DNA of 64,000 bases. Source: Parasponia andersonii (lineage: Eukaryota > Streptophyta > Magnoliopsida > Rosales > Cannabaceae). Of this stretch, positions 12,101 to 25,185 are shown piece by piece. The stretch's first letter is position 1; every line of letters starts with the position of its first letter. Location: contig JXTB01000188.1 of the NCBI GenBank assembly GCA_002914805.1, positions 409,931 through 473,930 on the forward strand, read 5' to 3'. A program made the translations under genes and the position numbers. The notes below the pieces were generated by a model. It worked only from the letters and a program-made list of their open reading frames with translations. It made no database searches and was not told the DNA's origin.

Positions 12101-14649
12101 TGAAAAACCATGAACACAAACTCAAGAGTTTAAGGTTTGATTCCGATTTCTACTAAATGGATCGACTGACTACGTTTCAGTGTTATTATTACAGTGCTAC
12201 TACTAAAGTTAAAACGACCGACCAATAATTGTTGAGCAGTGTATGCCTTTGCCTTCTTTATGTGCAACGTGGCACATTTTATGTTTCTTTCCTATCTGTT
12301 GTTTACTTTTTCATTTTTGTTTTGGGGACGTTGTACGGTTTTAGAAAATGTTCGAAGTTATTGTGAACAATTTTAAGAAGAATTGGTAAAGTCAAGACAT
12401 GAAGAATAGAAGTTCTGGGAATTTCGGAAAGTTAATTTAGTTTTCTTTTTATTCAGTTGTTTATTTTTTAAATTCACAAGCACTCCAAAGTCCCAACCGA
12501 ACCCAACTCGACAATATATTGTACATAAATGTGGAAGTTGAGCTAAAAAGTCAAAAAAAAACGCGGCCTTTTTCACTTTGGTAAACTAGCAGTACTTGTT
12601 GAGATCATGTAGGTTGAAAGAGTGAGACAGATTAAGACCAACACCAGGATAAGACTACATGCATCAGCCAAATGGTCACCTCAGGTTTCTCTACATTTTC
12701 CGTGATTGGGGATTAACTTTCATTAAGAGACCTTAACAAAAGGAATTAAATCCATTTAACCTATATAAAATAGCATAAATGGGGCCTCTAGAAAATATAT
12801 ATAATTTTTATTAACATTTTGTGCTTGAAATTACGGAAATTCATGCAGTTATTCTTAAAGAATTCTTTTTGCCTACTTGGGAGACAATATGACTAGAGAT
12901 TCCGCTTAGAAAGAATATGCTATATCTTGGATGGAGAGAGACCCTGGCTTCCACTAGCTTTATAATTTTGAGCTTGAATAGTAATCATGTTAAATGACTG
13001 AGCAGCTAAAATAAATTAGACTATAATTTGATGAACAGTAATATAATACAGCAATCCAAGATAGCTGAAGAAAGGGCTAGACTCTAGACGTGGTTTTTCA
13101 GTCTTTTCACAGAATCCACACCCTGTTTTACGTTAGGCTAGTTTTCTTCAGATAGTGGAGACACACCTCTATATGGCAAGCAATATCCCATCTCAAATTA
13201 GAATTCGTAGAGCGAGAGAGAGGATCAATACACCTATGAACCCAAAACCCTAATTAAAGAACAATTAAATTTTCACAACAGTGTCAATGAATGTAAAATA
13301 CTGATCTTTGGAAAACAAAACAGATTTATATACTTCCACTGTATACAGATATATTCCAAAAGAAGACCTTTTCGCTTAAATTTTCCAGAAGAAGACCTTA
13401 AATGTTCAAACGACTCTGACAGAAGAAACAAGATAAAAGATAGCATCACTCAAAACTTGTGTTTGCAACGACTCAATGGCGGTGGTTACAATTTTATGTT
13501 GTTTTGTATTGAAGGTTTAAATTGGTCTCTTCCCATCTCTTCGGAGAATATAAACAGCCAAAATAGCATTACGAACAATATTTGAATTTCACAAGTCAAC
13601 TACATGCCTGAATTTGTTGAACAAGTTCGTAGTTATCACTTATCACATTGAAGATGCAACACTTCTATGGCATCCTCAGCTGACAGGGACATGGTATTAT
13701 AATTATCACTATTATATATCAAAATCCTAAAACCAAAAAACCCAACTTTTGTTTCTGAAAAAAATATAATCAAAGACATAATCGATTGAAAAAAAAAGAA
13801 GACCATTTTCAGAATACAAAAGTTGCATGACGGGAAGTAGTGACTAAAACAGAGAGTAGAAGAGATAAGTAGATTCAAGAATTTGATTAAATTGATAACT
13901 AAAATTAACCAAATTAAAGCTGATAAGTTACCTAATTGGTGGAGAAAAAAATGTCATCGTGTTGCATCTAAATTCCCTTAAGTAAAGAAACAACAATGAA
14001 AATAGGAAAAAAAAAAAAAAAAAAAAAAGATGAAGAAAATAAAAAAAAAAAAAGAATATCCTTGATTTGAGTTCCCTTGACATGCCACTTCTAAGCTGAG
14101 AGTCAGGATTTTTGCTTGGGAGGCGACATATACAGCAAATATGTTATGAAAGTTTACAGTTATAAATTATAATAATATTACCAAAGCCGTCACATAACAC
14201 TGAAAAAAAAAATTATGTTTAGTTATAATTATGTGAAAATAGAGTTAATTGTGTCTTTTATTCATTAAAAATTTGTGTCTTAAAGTAATTTTAATTTAGA
14301 TTTTAAGTAATTTAAGTTGTTTTATTTTATTTTAGTTTAGATTTAGTTTTATTTAATTTTACTTATTTTTGTTTTATTAGGTTTAGGTATTTAATTTAAT
14401 TAAGTTTAAGATAATTTAATTTACTTTAATTAATTTGGAATTAATTTTAATTATTTGAGATTTTTAATTAAATTTGTTTTGAATTTGATTTAGAATAATA
14501 ATAAAAATTCAGAGTAAGGAGGCCCAATTGCGCAAGTATAGAAGGGGATGAAACCTGGCGATGTTAGCCGTCCATTTCAACATCAGTTGCAAGTAGGTAG
14601 CATGTGAGATACACGCTCAGGCAGAGGCAGTGGCAGTGAAGAGAAGAGC
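9181..14649. other. Gene-free AT-rich stretch
   Basis: I find no supported gene in 5.5 kb. It holds an 18-bp triplicated repeat (10357-10410), long A/T homopolymers (near 10950 and 13990-14055) and a T/A-rich low-complexity tract (about 14230-14510) made of short TTAATTTTA-like words. The longest open frame (11607-11969, minus, 120 codons) shows no domain, start context or codon bias that I can defend. Confidence 0.55.
10357..10410. repeat. 18-bp tandem repeat, 3 copies
   Basis: Units 10357-10374, 10375-10392 and 10393-10410 share ACCAAATGAAAATA and differ only in the last few bases. Confidence 0.85.
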
Positions 14650-15420
14650 AGATATGTGGGGCCCGCGTCTTTAGTGGATGTCTATCTAATCCTATGCGTC
14701 CGGTATTTGGGCAACCATTTGTACAACAGTTCGCCACGTCCTTAAAGTGAATGTTACTCCAATGAAATGCAAGTTTCGTGCCAAGCTCACTGATTCACAT
14801 CGCATGGGATTATTTGCAAAGTACCTGATTTTGAATAAGAAACGTAGAAGAGAGACGGAGAGGAAGAGAGAGATAAATATTGAATAGACAACTAATTAGA
14901 ACAAAATATTGGAATTCTTGGAAATATTTTTTTCTCAGTTATGAAAGGATTACAAGAGAAAAAATATATTATTTTAGAGATCGAGGGAGCTCTTTTAATT
15001 GATTTTTTCTAGTTTGATGAGAGATGTGGGGCCCGAGTCTTTAGTAAATGTCTAACCATGTCTAATTCTGTGTGCCCCGTATTTGTGCAACCATTTGTTT
15101 TCTACAAATGACAGTTCACCACGTCATTAAACTGAATAGAGTTCAATGAAATGCAAGTTTCATGCCAAGCTCACTGTTTCACACCGCATGGGATTATTTG
15201 CAAAGTACTTGATTTTGAATAAGAAACGTAGAAGAGAGAGAGAGAGATAAATAATGAATAGAGAAAAGTGCCACGTTGTACAACTAATTAGAACCGAGTT
15301 TTAGAATTCGTGAATGATTGGAAACACTTTTTTTTTTTTCAGTTATAAAAGGATTATACCAGAAAAAATACATTATTTTTGAGACAGTGGATTAGAGCTT
15401 CTTCATTTATAATTTTTTAG
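14650..15420. repeat. Tandem duplication of a ~380-bp segment
   Basis: Copy 1 (14650-15020) and copy 2 (15021-15420) run in the same order. Both have ATGTGGGGCCCG, GTCTTTAGT, CAACCATTTGT, TTC(A/G)CCACGTC, AATGAAATGCAAGTTTC, CGCATGGGATTATTTGCAAA, then TTTTGAATAAGAAACGTAG, a GA-rich run and an AT-rich end. Divergence is modest, with a few indels. Neither copy has an open frame of note. The unit is GC-richer than its surroundings, so it may be a regulatory or untranslated remnant; that is inference. Confidence 0.85.
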
Positions 15421-16214
15421 TTTTTTTTTTTTTTTAAATTTTTAAATTTTATTTTCTTTAAGATATTTATATTTAATATTTTCATTTTTTTAGTTTAATT
15501 ATGTTCTAGATTTTTTTTCTAGAGCTACTATATAGCCTAATTATGATGCTTTAAAATTTTCTTTTAATTTAGTTTCTTAATTGAGTTTTTGATTTGGTTC
15601 TTAATGTTTCTATTTAATTGACTACTAAATTGATGATTTATTAATCATTGTGAAATCTGAAAAAAATTTATGTGTCTAGTTCGTTGGATTAAAAACCATA
15701 AATTGTGTGTAAAATAAAAATATATTTACATAATTTGTGTTGTCATTATATGAGTTTCCATAGATCTTAATGATTATTTTAATTAGTTTGATTCACAGAT
15801 GAATATAATAAATTGGTAATTAAGGTATTTTTGCTTCAACTCGGGAGAGGATAGTAAATAAAAAATGAAATCTCGACTATCAACTAAGGAAATAATTTCG
15901 GACTAATGAGATAGAGAATTTTTATAGTGAATTAGTTATGATGAAATTAGAAATCCTAGGTTTAATTTCATTGATTTACATCTCGTTTTATTTTTCATTT
16001 TTAATTTTTGTTCTCATTTATTTTTATTTCTTTTAGTTTATTTTTAGTTTTAATTTAATTTAATTTTTTTTAAGTTGATTAATTCAAATAAAATTAGGAT
16101 TGGGAAAAATTTTGTTACTTAATAAATTTATAATCTTTGTATGAAGATATTCAATACTTACTACTATATTACTTATTATAATATCGTGTACTTACTGTTC
16201 ATATTTTTACACAA

Positions 16215-16345
16215 TATTTAGTCACGCCGAAATTTGTGACTAAAAATGAAAAAATTATGACTAAAAAAGTGTCATTATCATTATAACATGACCATGACTA
16301 AAAGGTCTACCACTAAAAACTTTTAGTCACTAAAAAGTTCATCAC
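16215..16345. repeat. Cluster of GTGACTAAAA-type words in both orientations
   Basis: At least five copies of (G/A)TGACTAAAA or its complement lie within 130 bp. Such clusters are typical of the subterminal repeats of plant TIR DNA transposons. I could not find the element's ends, so it is listed only as a repeat cluster. Confidence 0.4.
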
Positions 16346-17412
16346 CCATGGGGAAAGAGGGCAGCGGTACCGGTCACGTCTCGTTGCCTCGTTTATATAT
16401 TTTTATTTTTAAAAATTCTCTTTTCTGAAAAAATAAAACCTAAAAAACTTTTAGAAATAATCATATTTTATATCTTTATTTTCTATTCTTGAAAAAAAAA
16501 ATTAGAACAACTTTTGTTCAAAATTTTAATTTTTTTTTTAATTAAAGTTAGAAAAACATTTGCATTTTTAATAATGTTAATACATTAACTATCATTCATG
16601 TATCGTAATCTAGAACAAGATGCTGGTAAATATATTAACAATTACTCTTTTTAAATGATAAAATAATATTTTTTTTTGAAAAGGAAAATAATATTGTTTT
16701 CTAACTTTGAAAAATAACGTTGCAATAAGAGGAAAACAAAACGCATATTTTTCGTAACATTTATTAGAAAGAATGACTTATCAATATTAGATTTAGATTC
16801 AAAAGTTCAAACCCGATACTATGATACTGTTACCTAATGTGTATTCTCAAGCACCATATTCATTTTCGGGAGAAAAAATATTTAATATTTTTAGTGGACT
16901 ATCACCCCAATTTATTTTTAATTTTTTCTAAATTTGAAGATACGATGAATTGTATTTTATTAAAAATATTACAACAATTAACTCGATTTTCTAAACAATT
17001 TCTACTATATTAAATTAGACCGCATGTCACTTTTTCAGTTTTTTTTTTTTGAAGGGTCACTTTTTCATTTTTTAAAAAATGTTTCCTTCCTGATTTAAAA
17101 AAAAAAAAAAAAGCAGCCTTCCATTTAACCGTTTAATTATATGGGATATGTAGTAAAACTTGACAATTCTTTATTAATCTTTTTATATTATCATTAAAAA
17201 GTAAAAACTCAAAACAAAAATGTAAAAGATTGGACCAAAGAAAAAAAATCACCCCCGGTAATGTTTAGAAATATTTATCTAGTTAATTAGTAGATTGAAT
17301 TCTTAATCTATGTATGTCTTTCTTATCCTTAGAATTCGATTTAATTTTTTTTTTTTAAAAAATCAATTTAGAATTTTTTTAAAAAAAAAAGAAAAAAATA
17401 ATCTGAGCAGGT

Positions 17413-17585
17413 TATACTTGGGGCGGGGAAAACCCGCCCCGCTTACCCTCAGTACAGGGCAGTGCCCAGCCCCGCTTAAGGGAGGGCAGCCCGCCTCATC
17501 GGGTTTTTTTCCCATCCCTAGCCCAGAGCTATTCGAGTGGCTCAGCGGTGGTCTTTGAACAAGGCCAACAGCTCTGGGAGTTAAC
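17413..17585. repeat. GC-rich hairpin fragment, probably from a DNA transposon
   Basis: An island of high GC in AT-rich DNA. It starts with a perfect 8-bp hairpin (GGGGCGGG, 5-base loop, CCCGCCCC) and continues with CCCCGC-rich words. Similar GC-rich ends occur in non-autonomous hAT-type elements of dicots, but no terminal repeats or target duplication could be fixed. Between 17525 and 17577 the bases CAGAGCT and AGCTCTG form a second, wider inverted pair. Confidence 0.4.
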
Positions 17586-18281
17586 AGTAAATTAGAAAAA
17601 AAAAAAAAAAGGTTTATTTAAATAAACAAAGCAGAGTATCTGTATTTTGTTTAAATACAAGTATAAAAATTAAGGATGACAAGTTATTTGTAGAAGTGAT
17701 AGTACGAAGGAATAAAAAAAAAAAAGAAAAGAAATATGAATTATGGTCGATTCTTATGTTTATGCTGTGTAATATGTTTCGTCGTATACCCTCGATTCTG
17801 TTTTTGTTGACAAGGGTACTTGTGTCATTTATCATATAACATGTCACATGTGTATATAATTCCAATCATCATTTTTTGTTTCGAAATAGCGGGTGAGGCT
17901 ATAGTAGGATCCTACTTTTTGCTCGTTGGATTAAATTAATTGGTTCAATAACCAATGGTCTCATACAATTAAAAATAGAGCCTTGCACAACACATTTTTG
18001 CCCATTATTATCTTAAAAGGACATAAATAAATAAATAAATTATAGAGAGAATGATTTCTCTTCGTCTTCTTCACATCATTTGTTGATTATCCCAGGATTT
18101 TACTCTTCTATATTATTTCAAATAAAACTCCCAGAAAAAAAAGATTGTTTCAGCTAAAACACCTCCTAGTTGATCTATTCAAAGAATTTGAAATATGTGT
18201 TTGGGATTTTGTCATATGTTGGATTATATTCCTAGTTTTTTTTTCATTGATATGAAATTTTAGAAATTAATGAAATGATTT

Positions 18282-18477
18282 TTTTTAAAAATAAAATGAG
18301 ACTTAACTAATGACCTCTACTTATTACAAATTAAAATAAAATACTTACGGTTATCCAATCCCACCCTATCTGATTAGAGATAATAGGTTTTCACGTATAT
18401 TTCTCAATGTGACTTGAATCTAGCTCGAATCTAGAACCGAGATTGTGCTCTTAACACTTGAGCTAACCCACTTCGTC
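18282..18477 (-). mobile_element. tRNA-derived SINE
   Basis: On the minus strand the unit begins GACGAAGTGGGTTAGCTC, and TTAGCTCAAGTGTTAAG resembles a tRNA A box. About 35 bp further, GATTCGAGCTAG resembles a B box. The unit ends in an A/T-rich tail. A 9-bp direct repeat AAATGATTT flanks it (18273-18281 and 18478-18486), as expected for target-primed insertion. No tRNA cloverleaf can be formed from it, so it is not a tRNA gene. The box matches are good but the ends rest on AT-rich sequence. Confidence 0.6.
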
Positions 18478-18486
18478 AAATGATTT

Positions 18487-18887
18487 ATTTTTATTTTCTT
18501 TTGTCTTTAAGCAATGAATTGAACCCGTTAAGTGCTTAAGGTTTTTTTATAGTTTGTTTTTATTATATTCAAAAATTGAAATTGATGACATTAAAAATAT
18601 AATTATACCAAGAAATCTGTGACTTACCTTTTGATTTTCATTTTAAAAAAAATCTTTCCAACTGTTTTCGAGCAACAAATCCTTATTTCTGTTATACTTG
18701 CTTTATTTTCAAAAACTAAAACCAAAGTTTCTTAAAAAAAATAATAAAAAATCAGTGGTTGAAATAACAGTGTTATTGTCCATAATTTTCCAAAATGCTG
18801 CAGATTTTTTCTTTTTCATTTCTGTTAAGACTTTTTTAGAAATTTATTTTGTAGATAGATAGATAAATGATAATAAGGGAGTAAGGT
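18487..18887. other. AT-rich spacer left of element B
   Basis: This is AT-rich host sequence with homopolymers and a short GATA run (18854-18865). I see no gene. It ends at the target duplication of element B. Confidence 0.6.
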
Positions 18888-18892
18888 ATATG

Positions 18893-19604
18893 TATGGGGC
18901 CCGTTCCTAGATCACGTACCACGTGGTCGATTAAGTGGCAGAGCAGGTCACAAGGGAGGTACGCCATCCAACGCTTATCCAGAGTAACCATTTAAAAGTC
19001 ACATGAGTTACACGTGCTATTTATGGGCCCATGGGCTGTCCGAGGCCAGGGCCGAATCTATTCCAGACCCTGGACGGTTCGGCCCAATCCAGCTCTTGCC
19101 TCGATAGATGGGGGTCAGAAGCCTCGAGAGTCTTCTGCCAGAAGACCACGGGAGGCAACACGCTGCTCCAGACTCAGATAAGGCATTTAATGCGATTCTA
19201 GGTAGGTGACGGCGAAAAGTAGGCCACGACGATGCAAGAGAAATCACAGTATTCACAATCTGTGATCTCTGGAGTAAGTCATGGTGGGAAGAGGTACTCA
19301 ATCCTAGGATTGAGAGCTGGAAAAAGCTCCCAGTTCCAGGATTATGTATATAAGCCTTGCTTTTTCCTCGAAAAAAAGAGATTAAGATTGACATATAAAA
19401 AGAAAAACTAAATCTTTGCTTCTCAGCTTCAGGGATAAACAACTGACTTAAGCATCGGAAAGTCTTTACAGGTGGCCACCCCCGCCTCTCCGACCCGACT
19501 TGAAGTAAAAAGTACGCTGGGATAGTAAAGATACGTGGACAGTTGGTAGATACAACGTCAGCAGTTCAGAGACACGTGGACAGCTGGTAAGAATCGCACC
19601 AACA
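18893..19604 (+). repeat. 5' LTR of element B
   Basis: This 712-bp LTR starts TATGGGGCCCG (TG altered to TA) and ends ACCAACA. A TATATAA box lies at 19347-19353, followed by the presumed R-U5. It is shorter than its 3' partner. Confidence 0.9.
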
Positions 19605-19607
19605 GTT

Positions 19608-19625
19608 TGGCGCCGTTTGTGGGAA
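19608..19625 (+). other. Primer binding site of element B
   Basis: TGGCGCCGTTTGTGGGAA begins three bases after the 5' LTR. TGGCGCCG at this place is the common primer site of Tat/Athila-type Gypsy elements, complementary to the 3' end of a host tRNA (Asp or Arg type; I cannot decide which). Confidence 0.75.
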
Positions 19626-20005
19626 ACGTTGAGCGCGAGAGAGAGAGTAGGAGTCTCACGATTGCGCTCTCCCCGAACAAAAGGCCATACAATGTCAGAT
19701 GATGGCGCCCTCAAGAATGACAACCAGAAGTACACGTCCTGAGGCCGAAAGGAGCTCCCAGGAAGCACGACCAGGTCTAGAACAATAACTAGACCAGCTG
19801 CCCTAGTAGAAGCAATCCGAAAGGCCACGAGGCCGTCTTGGATTTAAAAGATGAAGTCGCGGAAATATGCAGAGATAACGCTCACCTCGAAGGGCTACTG
19901 GTAAGCGAAGCCAGGGGCAGGCGAAGGGAAGACTTTGACAAAGAGGTCCAACAAGAGTCTGGGGGCTAACTGCCAAGGGAAGTTCATGCCCTATCCAGAT
20001 CACGG

Positions 20006-21140
20006 ATGGAGGGGGAGCGAGAAAGTCTGACAAGACCTTTCCGAGCCGGAGCGGCGGTGGACCGAAGATACCAAGAAAGCTCAGAAGGTGTGCTTCTAAA
20101 CTGGAAACAAGAAATAATGGTAGAGCTAAGTAAGAGTCTCGGGGCCCATCACAGCCAGATCTCCAATGATCTGGCAAAGCAAATCGTGCGAGGGATCAAC
20201 CGGATGACCTTCACTGACTACATCCAGCTAGAGCCCAAGCCGAAAGACTTCATAACTCTGACCTTCAGACCATTTGAGAGAAAGACCGACTCCCTCGACC
20301 ACATATACCACTTTTAGCCGAAGATGGCCTTGGAGACCAGGGACGAGGCTATGACCTGTAGAGTCTTCTCCATAACCCTGGCGGGGCCGGCCCTGTTATG
20401 GTTCAGACAACTCCCAAAGAAGTCCATAAACGGGTTCGAAGATTTCTGCAAACTTTTCTTAAAGCAATACGCGGGCGCCCGGAGGCAACAGAAAACCATG
20501 CGAGACCTTGACCGGTTGGAACAAACCGTGAACGAGAGAATACTTGTCGCATTTCCTGGAGGTGATGTCTCTAGTGCACAATGCCGTCTCGGCCTAAGCT
20601 ACAAGCTCATTCGTCAGGGGCCTGCAGCCGGGATCGATGCTATCGGACCATCTATTTTTGAACTTGCCATACGATATGGCAGACGTCCAGGCGAGGTTGG
20701 AACGTGTATTCAGGGTGCTGGAAAGCTACCAGAAAATGCCCAAGGCCTCCGCTGCAATAACAATAGCACTGGCGCAAACTCCGGCCCCGCAAGGAATAAA
20801 GAGGCATGCGCCAAACCAAGGGCCAACTCCGAAACAAGAAGCCCCCACCCAAAGCGGTCAAGAAGACAGCAAGAGGAGGAAGGAGTCTAGGGACCCGCTG
20901 TCGAAATACGAGCTCAACATGCCGATCGATGTGATCTACCTCCAGAATAGGGACAGGGGCATTTTCAAAGACCCGCCCAAGTCCGGTGTTCCTGAGCACA
21001 TGAAAAACAGGAACAAGTACTGCCAATTTCACAAAGATCACGGGCATGACATTATCAACTGCCGTAGCCTTTATGCGCAAGTTATGATGGCAATCCATAC
21101 TGGCAAGTTGAAGCAGTACATGAAGACTGGCAGAAGCTAG
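20006..21140 (+). pseudogene. gag region of element B
   Basis: Recognisable capsid-type gag text includes ALLWFRQLPKKSINGFEDF, the retrotransposon gag core, and later a CQFHKDHGHDIINC stretch typical of the gag C-terminus in this lineage. The region is old and broken. Confidence 0.8.
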
Positions 21141-21299
21141 TTAAAGGAAGACGCTCCCAAGCCCGAAAAAGGCAAGTAGACCCAGGCCTCGGGGTCAGGA
21201 GAGCAGGCTCTAAGGATAGTGCCAACTATCATAGGCTTACCAGAGCTGACCCAGGGTCAGGAAGAGAAGGAAAAATGCCAAAAAAAGACCGCTGCAAAT

Positions 21300-24200
21300 C
21301 GACTCCGCGTTGCTCAGAAGGGTCCTGGTCGACGGTGGGAGTAGCGTCGACGTCCTGTTCCTCAGCACATTCGAGAGCATGGGTCTGGATCGAAATGCAC
21401 TTAGGCCAACTTGTCAGCCACTGTTCGCCTTCAACAGTACTAAAGTCAGCCCCTTGGGCGTTGTGACCCTGAAGGTCTGCGCGGCGGAGAGGTGCTTGGA
21501 TGTAGACTTCGTCGTCATCGACTGCCAATCCTCCTTTAACGTCATCATGGGGAGAAGGTGGATCCACGCCATGCATGGGGTCACCTCCACCCTCCACCAG
21601 GTCTTAAGATGTCTGTCAAAGGATGGTACTTATATGATAGATATCAAAGGAGACCAAGCCTCTGCGAGGAAATATTTTTCAACTACCCTGAAGGGAGCCG
21701 ACGTGAGCGCGAGCGCGAGCGCCTCGACGAGGACAAATAGTAATCAAAAGACCACCTGCCAACATACATGAAGCGGATTGAAGAGGAGTCTGACGGGCCA
21801 GAATCCACGATTAAGGAGCTAGTGGTAGTCCCTTTGAAAGATGCAGAACCGACGAAGGTAGTCTTAATCGGGGCCTTGCTACCCAAGGAAGAAAGGAGCG
21901 AGATGTTGGGGTTCCTTAGGCAGAATAGAGATGTCTTCGCATGGTCCCACGACGACATGCTCGGGATAGACCCCGCACATGCCTACTACCAGTTAAATGC
22001 AGACTCCAATTTCCCTAGGTCAAGTAGAGGCCCCGAAGGTTCGTGCCAGAGAAAAACAGGGTGATCAATAAGGAGGTAGAGACGCTACTGGAGAACGACC
22101 TGATCATGGAATGTGTATACTTGTGCTGGGTCTCTAACCCGGTGATGGTGAAGAAGAAAAACAATGATGACCGTACTTGTATAGACTTCACCAACCTGAA
22201 CAAGGCCTGCTCGAAAGACAGCTTCCCCCTGCCAAGGATCGACCAAATGGTCGATGCGACAGCTGAATTCGACAGGATGAGCTTCCTAGATGCCTACTCT
22301 GGATACAACCAGATCCCTCTGCATGAGGAGGACCGGATCCACATGGCATTCATTATGAAGCGAGGTCTGTACTATTACCGACCCATGCCTTTTGGCTTGA
22401 AGAATGCGGGGGCAACCTACCAGAGGCTCATGAACAAAATGTTCGCCGAACTGCTAGGGAAGACCATGGAAGTCTACATCGATGACATGGTTGTGAAGAG
22501 CAAAGAAGCTTCGGGCCATCTGGGTCATCTAGACGAATGTTTCCAGATTCTGAGGCGATATTGGATGTGTCTGAACCTCAAGAAATGTGCATTCAAGGTG
22601 TCCTCCGGCCAGTTCCTGGGGCACATTGTGAGTATAAGGGGCATTAAGGCCAGCCCAACCCAGTTGTCTTCAATCGCAGATGTGCAAAAGCCCTCAACCA
22701 TTCAGAGGTCCAGCACCTAACCGGGAAGATAGCCGCTCTCAGCCGATTTGTCTCCAAGATGTCTGACCGATGTAAGCCTTTCTTCCAGTGCATAAAGAGA
22801 CGCTCCACTATCGTCTGGGGTGAGGAGTAGGACAAGGCACTGGCAGAGCTCAAGCTGTACTTAAGTCATCCGCCTATCCTGGCTTCCCCGGCACATAGGC
22901 AGCACCTATACGCTTATTTGGCAGTGTCCGAAGTAGCGATCAGTGCCAGACTGTTCATCGAGGAAGATAGCAAGCAGAAGCCGGTGTTTTATGCAAGCCG
23001 CATGCTCCTGGACGCCGAGACACGATATAGTATGGCAGAGAAACTGGTCCTAGCTCTGGTCAATGCTAAGAAAAGACTCAGGCAATACTTTGAGGCACAC
23101 TTGGTTACAGTATATACGGATTTCCCTATCCGGCAAATCTTGGTCAAATCGAACTTATCGGGACGACTAACTAGGTGGGCCATGAAACTTGGGATATATG
23201 ACATCGAGTATCGGTCTCGAGTGGCGAAGAAAGGGCAAGTCATGGAGGACTTCCTGGTGGAAATCCAATCCTTCGGCAAGCCACATGACCCGCATCAGAT
23301 GTCTCCACCTCACATCTTTTCAACCTGAATCCTCTACACTGACGGATGCACGAATGCCTCGGGGTCAGGTATCGGAATAGTCCTGCATACCCCAGTAGGA
23401 CTCAAGGTAGAGAAAGCTTTGAGGCTTAGTTTCCAGGCAACGAACAACGAGGCAGAGTACGAGGCACTGCTACAAGGCCTTGAGCTGACTCTGCACTTTG
23501 GAGTAGAGAGCATCGCAGTAAAGACTGACTCGCAGCTGATCGTAGGTCAGGTCAGGGGAGACTTCGAAGTAAAAGAACCGAGATTACATAGGTACTTCTC
23601 CAGGGTAATAGGGGCGAAAGCCCACTTTAGCAGTTTCAATATTGAACAAATAACTAGGGAGATGAACCAAAAGGCCGATGAGCTAGCTAAAAGCGCATTG
23701 ATCAAGGAGACGACCAAACACACGGAGATTCTGCTAGATGGCGAGAAAACGAGGGACCCTTTAGAGACCCCCGCACGCCATGTGTTTGCAACTGACTCTG
23801 CAGACAAGGGGTGGATGGAACCCATCACCCAATACTTGGCGTTGGAGAATTTGCCCATGGACCCCCAAGAAGCGAGGTGGATCAAACTGAAGGCTGCCAG
23901 ATATTCGATGGTGGGGGGACGACTGTATAGGAGATCAACGATGGGACCAATGCTGAGGTGCATAGGTCCCGTCGAGGTGCAGAAGCTAATGGAGGAAATC
24001 CACGAGGAAGCATGCGGCAACCACTCTGGCGGATGTAACCTCGCCCACAAGGCCTTAATAGCTGGATACTTCTGGCCATACATGATGACCAAGGTGGCCC
24101 AATTTGTCAAGAAGTGTGACAAGTGCCAGAGGTTCACCCCCATGAAGCGCCAAACCGCGGAGGAATTTCATTCGAACCTTACTCTTTGGCCATTCGCTAA

Positions 24201-25032
24201 ATGGGGACATCGTCGGAGAGCTCCCTAGAAGTCTAAGGGGAAGAAGGTACGTCTTGTTGGCCATCAATTATTTCACTAAATGGGTAGAGATTGAAGCCTA
24301 CGCGACCGTTAATAAGGCAAACACAATTAACTTCATTTGGAAAAACATAATTTGCCGATACGGAATACCGAAAGAGATACATATTGATCATGGCGCACAG
24401 TTCTAGAATGCTAAGCTTAAGGAGCTGTGTGAGTTGTATGATATAAGGCTCAGTTTTTCATCCATAAACTACTCTCAGGGGAATGGCCAAGCAGAAGCAA
24501 CGAACAAGGCCATATTCAGCAATATTAAAAAGAACTTGCAGGAGACTAACGACAGGTAGTTAGAAGAGCTACCGACCATTGTGTGGGCCCATCGAACCAC
24601 AGAGTAGAGGTCAACAGGAAGAACACCATTCGCCATGGTCTACAGGTCGGAGGCTGTGATCCCGACCGAGATTGGCCTCCCGACCCTTCGCTCTGAAATG
24701 GTAAGAGATGCCTCACTGAACGAGCAGCAGCTAATCCACAACACAGACCTCCTGGAAGAAATAAGGGACATGGCCCTGGTCCACCTGGCCTCGTACCATC
24801 AGCAGGCCAGGTCCTACTATGCAAGGAAGGTTAGCGCTCGTCGATTTAATACCGGGGATCGGGTCTTAAAGATCAGAACGGGGAATTCCTCGAAACTAGA
24901 CTCTAACTAGGTCGGGCCCTATGAGGTGATCAAGGCACTTGACAATGGTACATATGTCCTGAAAGAACTCAAAATCGGGAAGAGCCTACCAAACATGTGG
25001 AATGTCCAGTACTTGAAAAAGTACCATGTGTG
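21300..25032 (+). pseudogene. pol region of element B (PR-RT-RH-aRH-INT)
   Basis: In order: an aspartic protease with VDGGSSVDVLF near 21320-21360; reverse transcriptase about 22040-22720 with FLDAYSGYNQI, MPFGLKNAGATYQ and YIDDM; the retroviral-type RNase H about 22918-23280 with FYASR and ETRYS; a second, archaeal-type RNase H about 23330-23710 with YTDG, NNEAEYEAL and KTDSQL; and integrase about 23800-25030 with an HHCC finger (CDKCQRF) and the DDE core region around NYFTKWVEIEAY. The double RNase H assigns the element to Tat. The region is broken in many places. Confidence 0.9.
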
Positions 25033-25185
25033 AGATGCATGTAAATATTGTGAAATACATGTAAATGCTTGAATTATTGAACAATTTAATTCCAAAACAG
25101 GTCAGGGTTTCTGCCACACAGACTTATACTTTGGATTGCTATAAAAAAGGGTTTATCTCCAGTACCAGACCCCACGAACTATTCA

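Larger units (their letters stand above)
15421..18272. other. Low-complexity AT-rich stretch without genes
   Basis: This is dominated by T-rich and A-rich words (15420-16100), a cluster of GTGACTAAAA-type words (16215-16345), several homopolymers, and the GC-rich fragment described separately (17413-17585). I see no gene. The reading frames at 17310-17558 and 17614-17865 run through homopolymers and the GC fragment. Confidence 0.55.

Noticed and set aside
18420-18477. Possible tRNA gene on the minus strand
   Set aside because: A-box and B-box words are present but no cloverleaf forms and flanking repeats indicate a SINE.
23419-24228. A long open frame resembling a host RNase H gene
   Set aside because: It lies inside element B in the pol order, directly before the integrase zinc finger, and is the archaeal-type RNase H domain of a Tat element.
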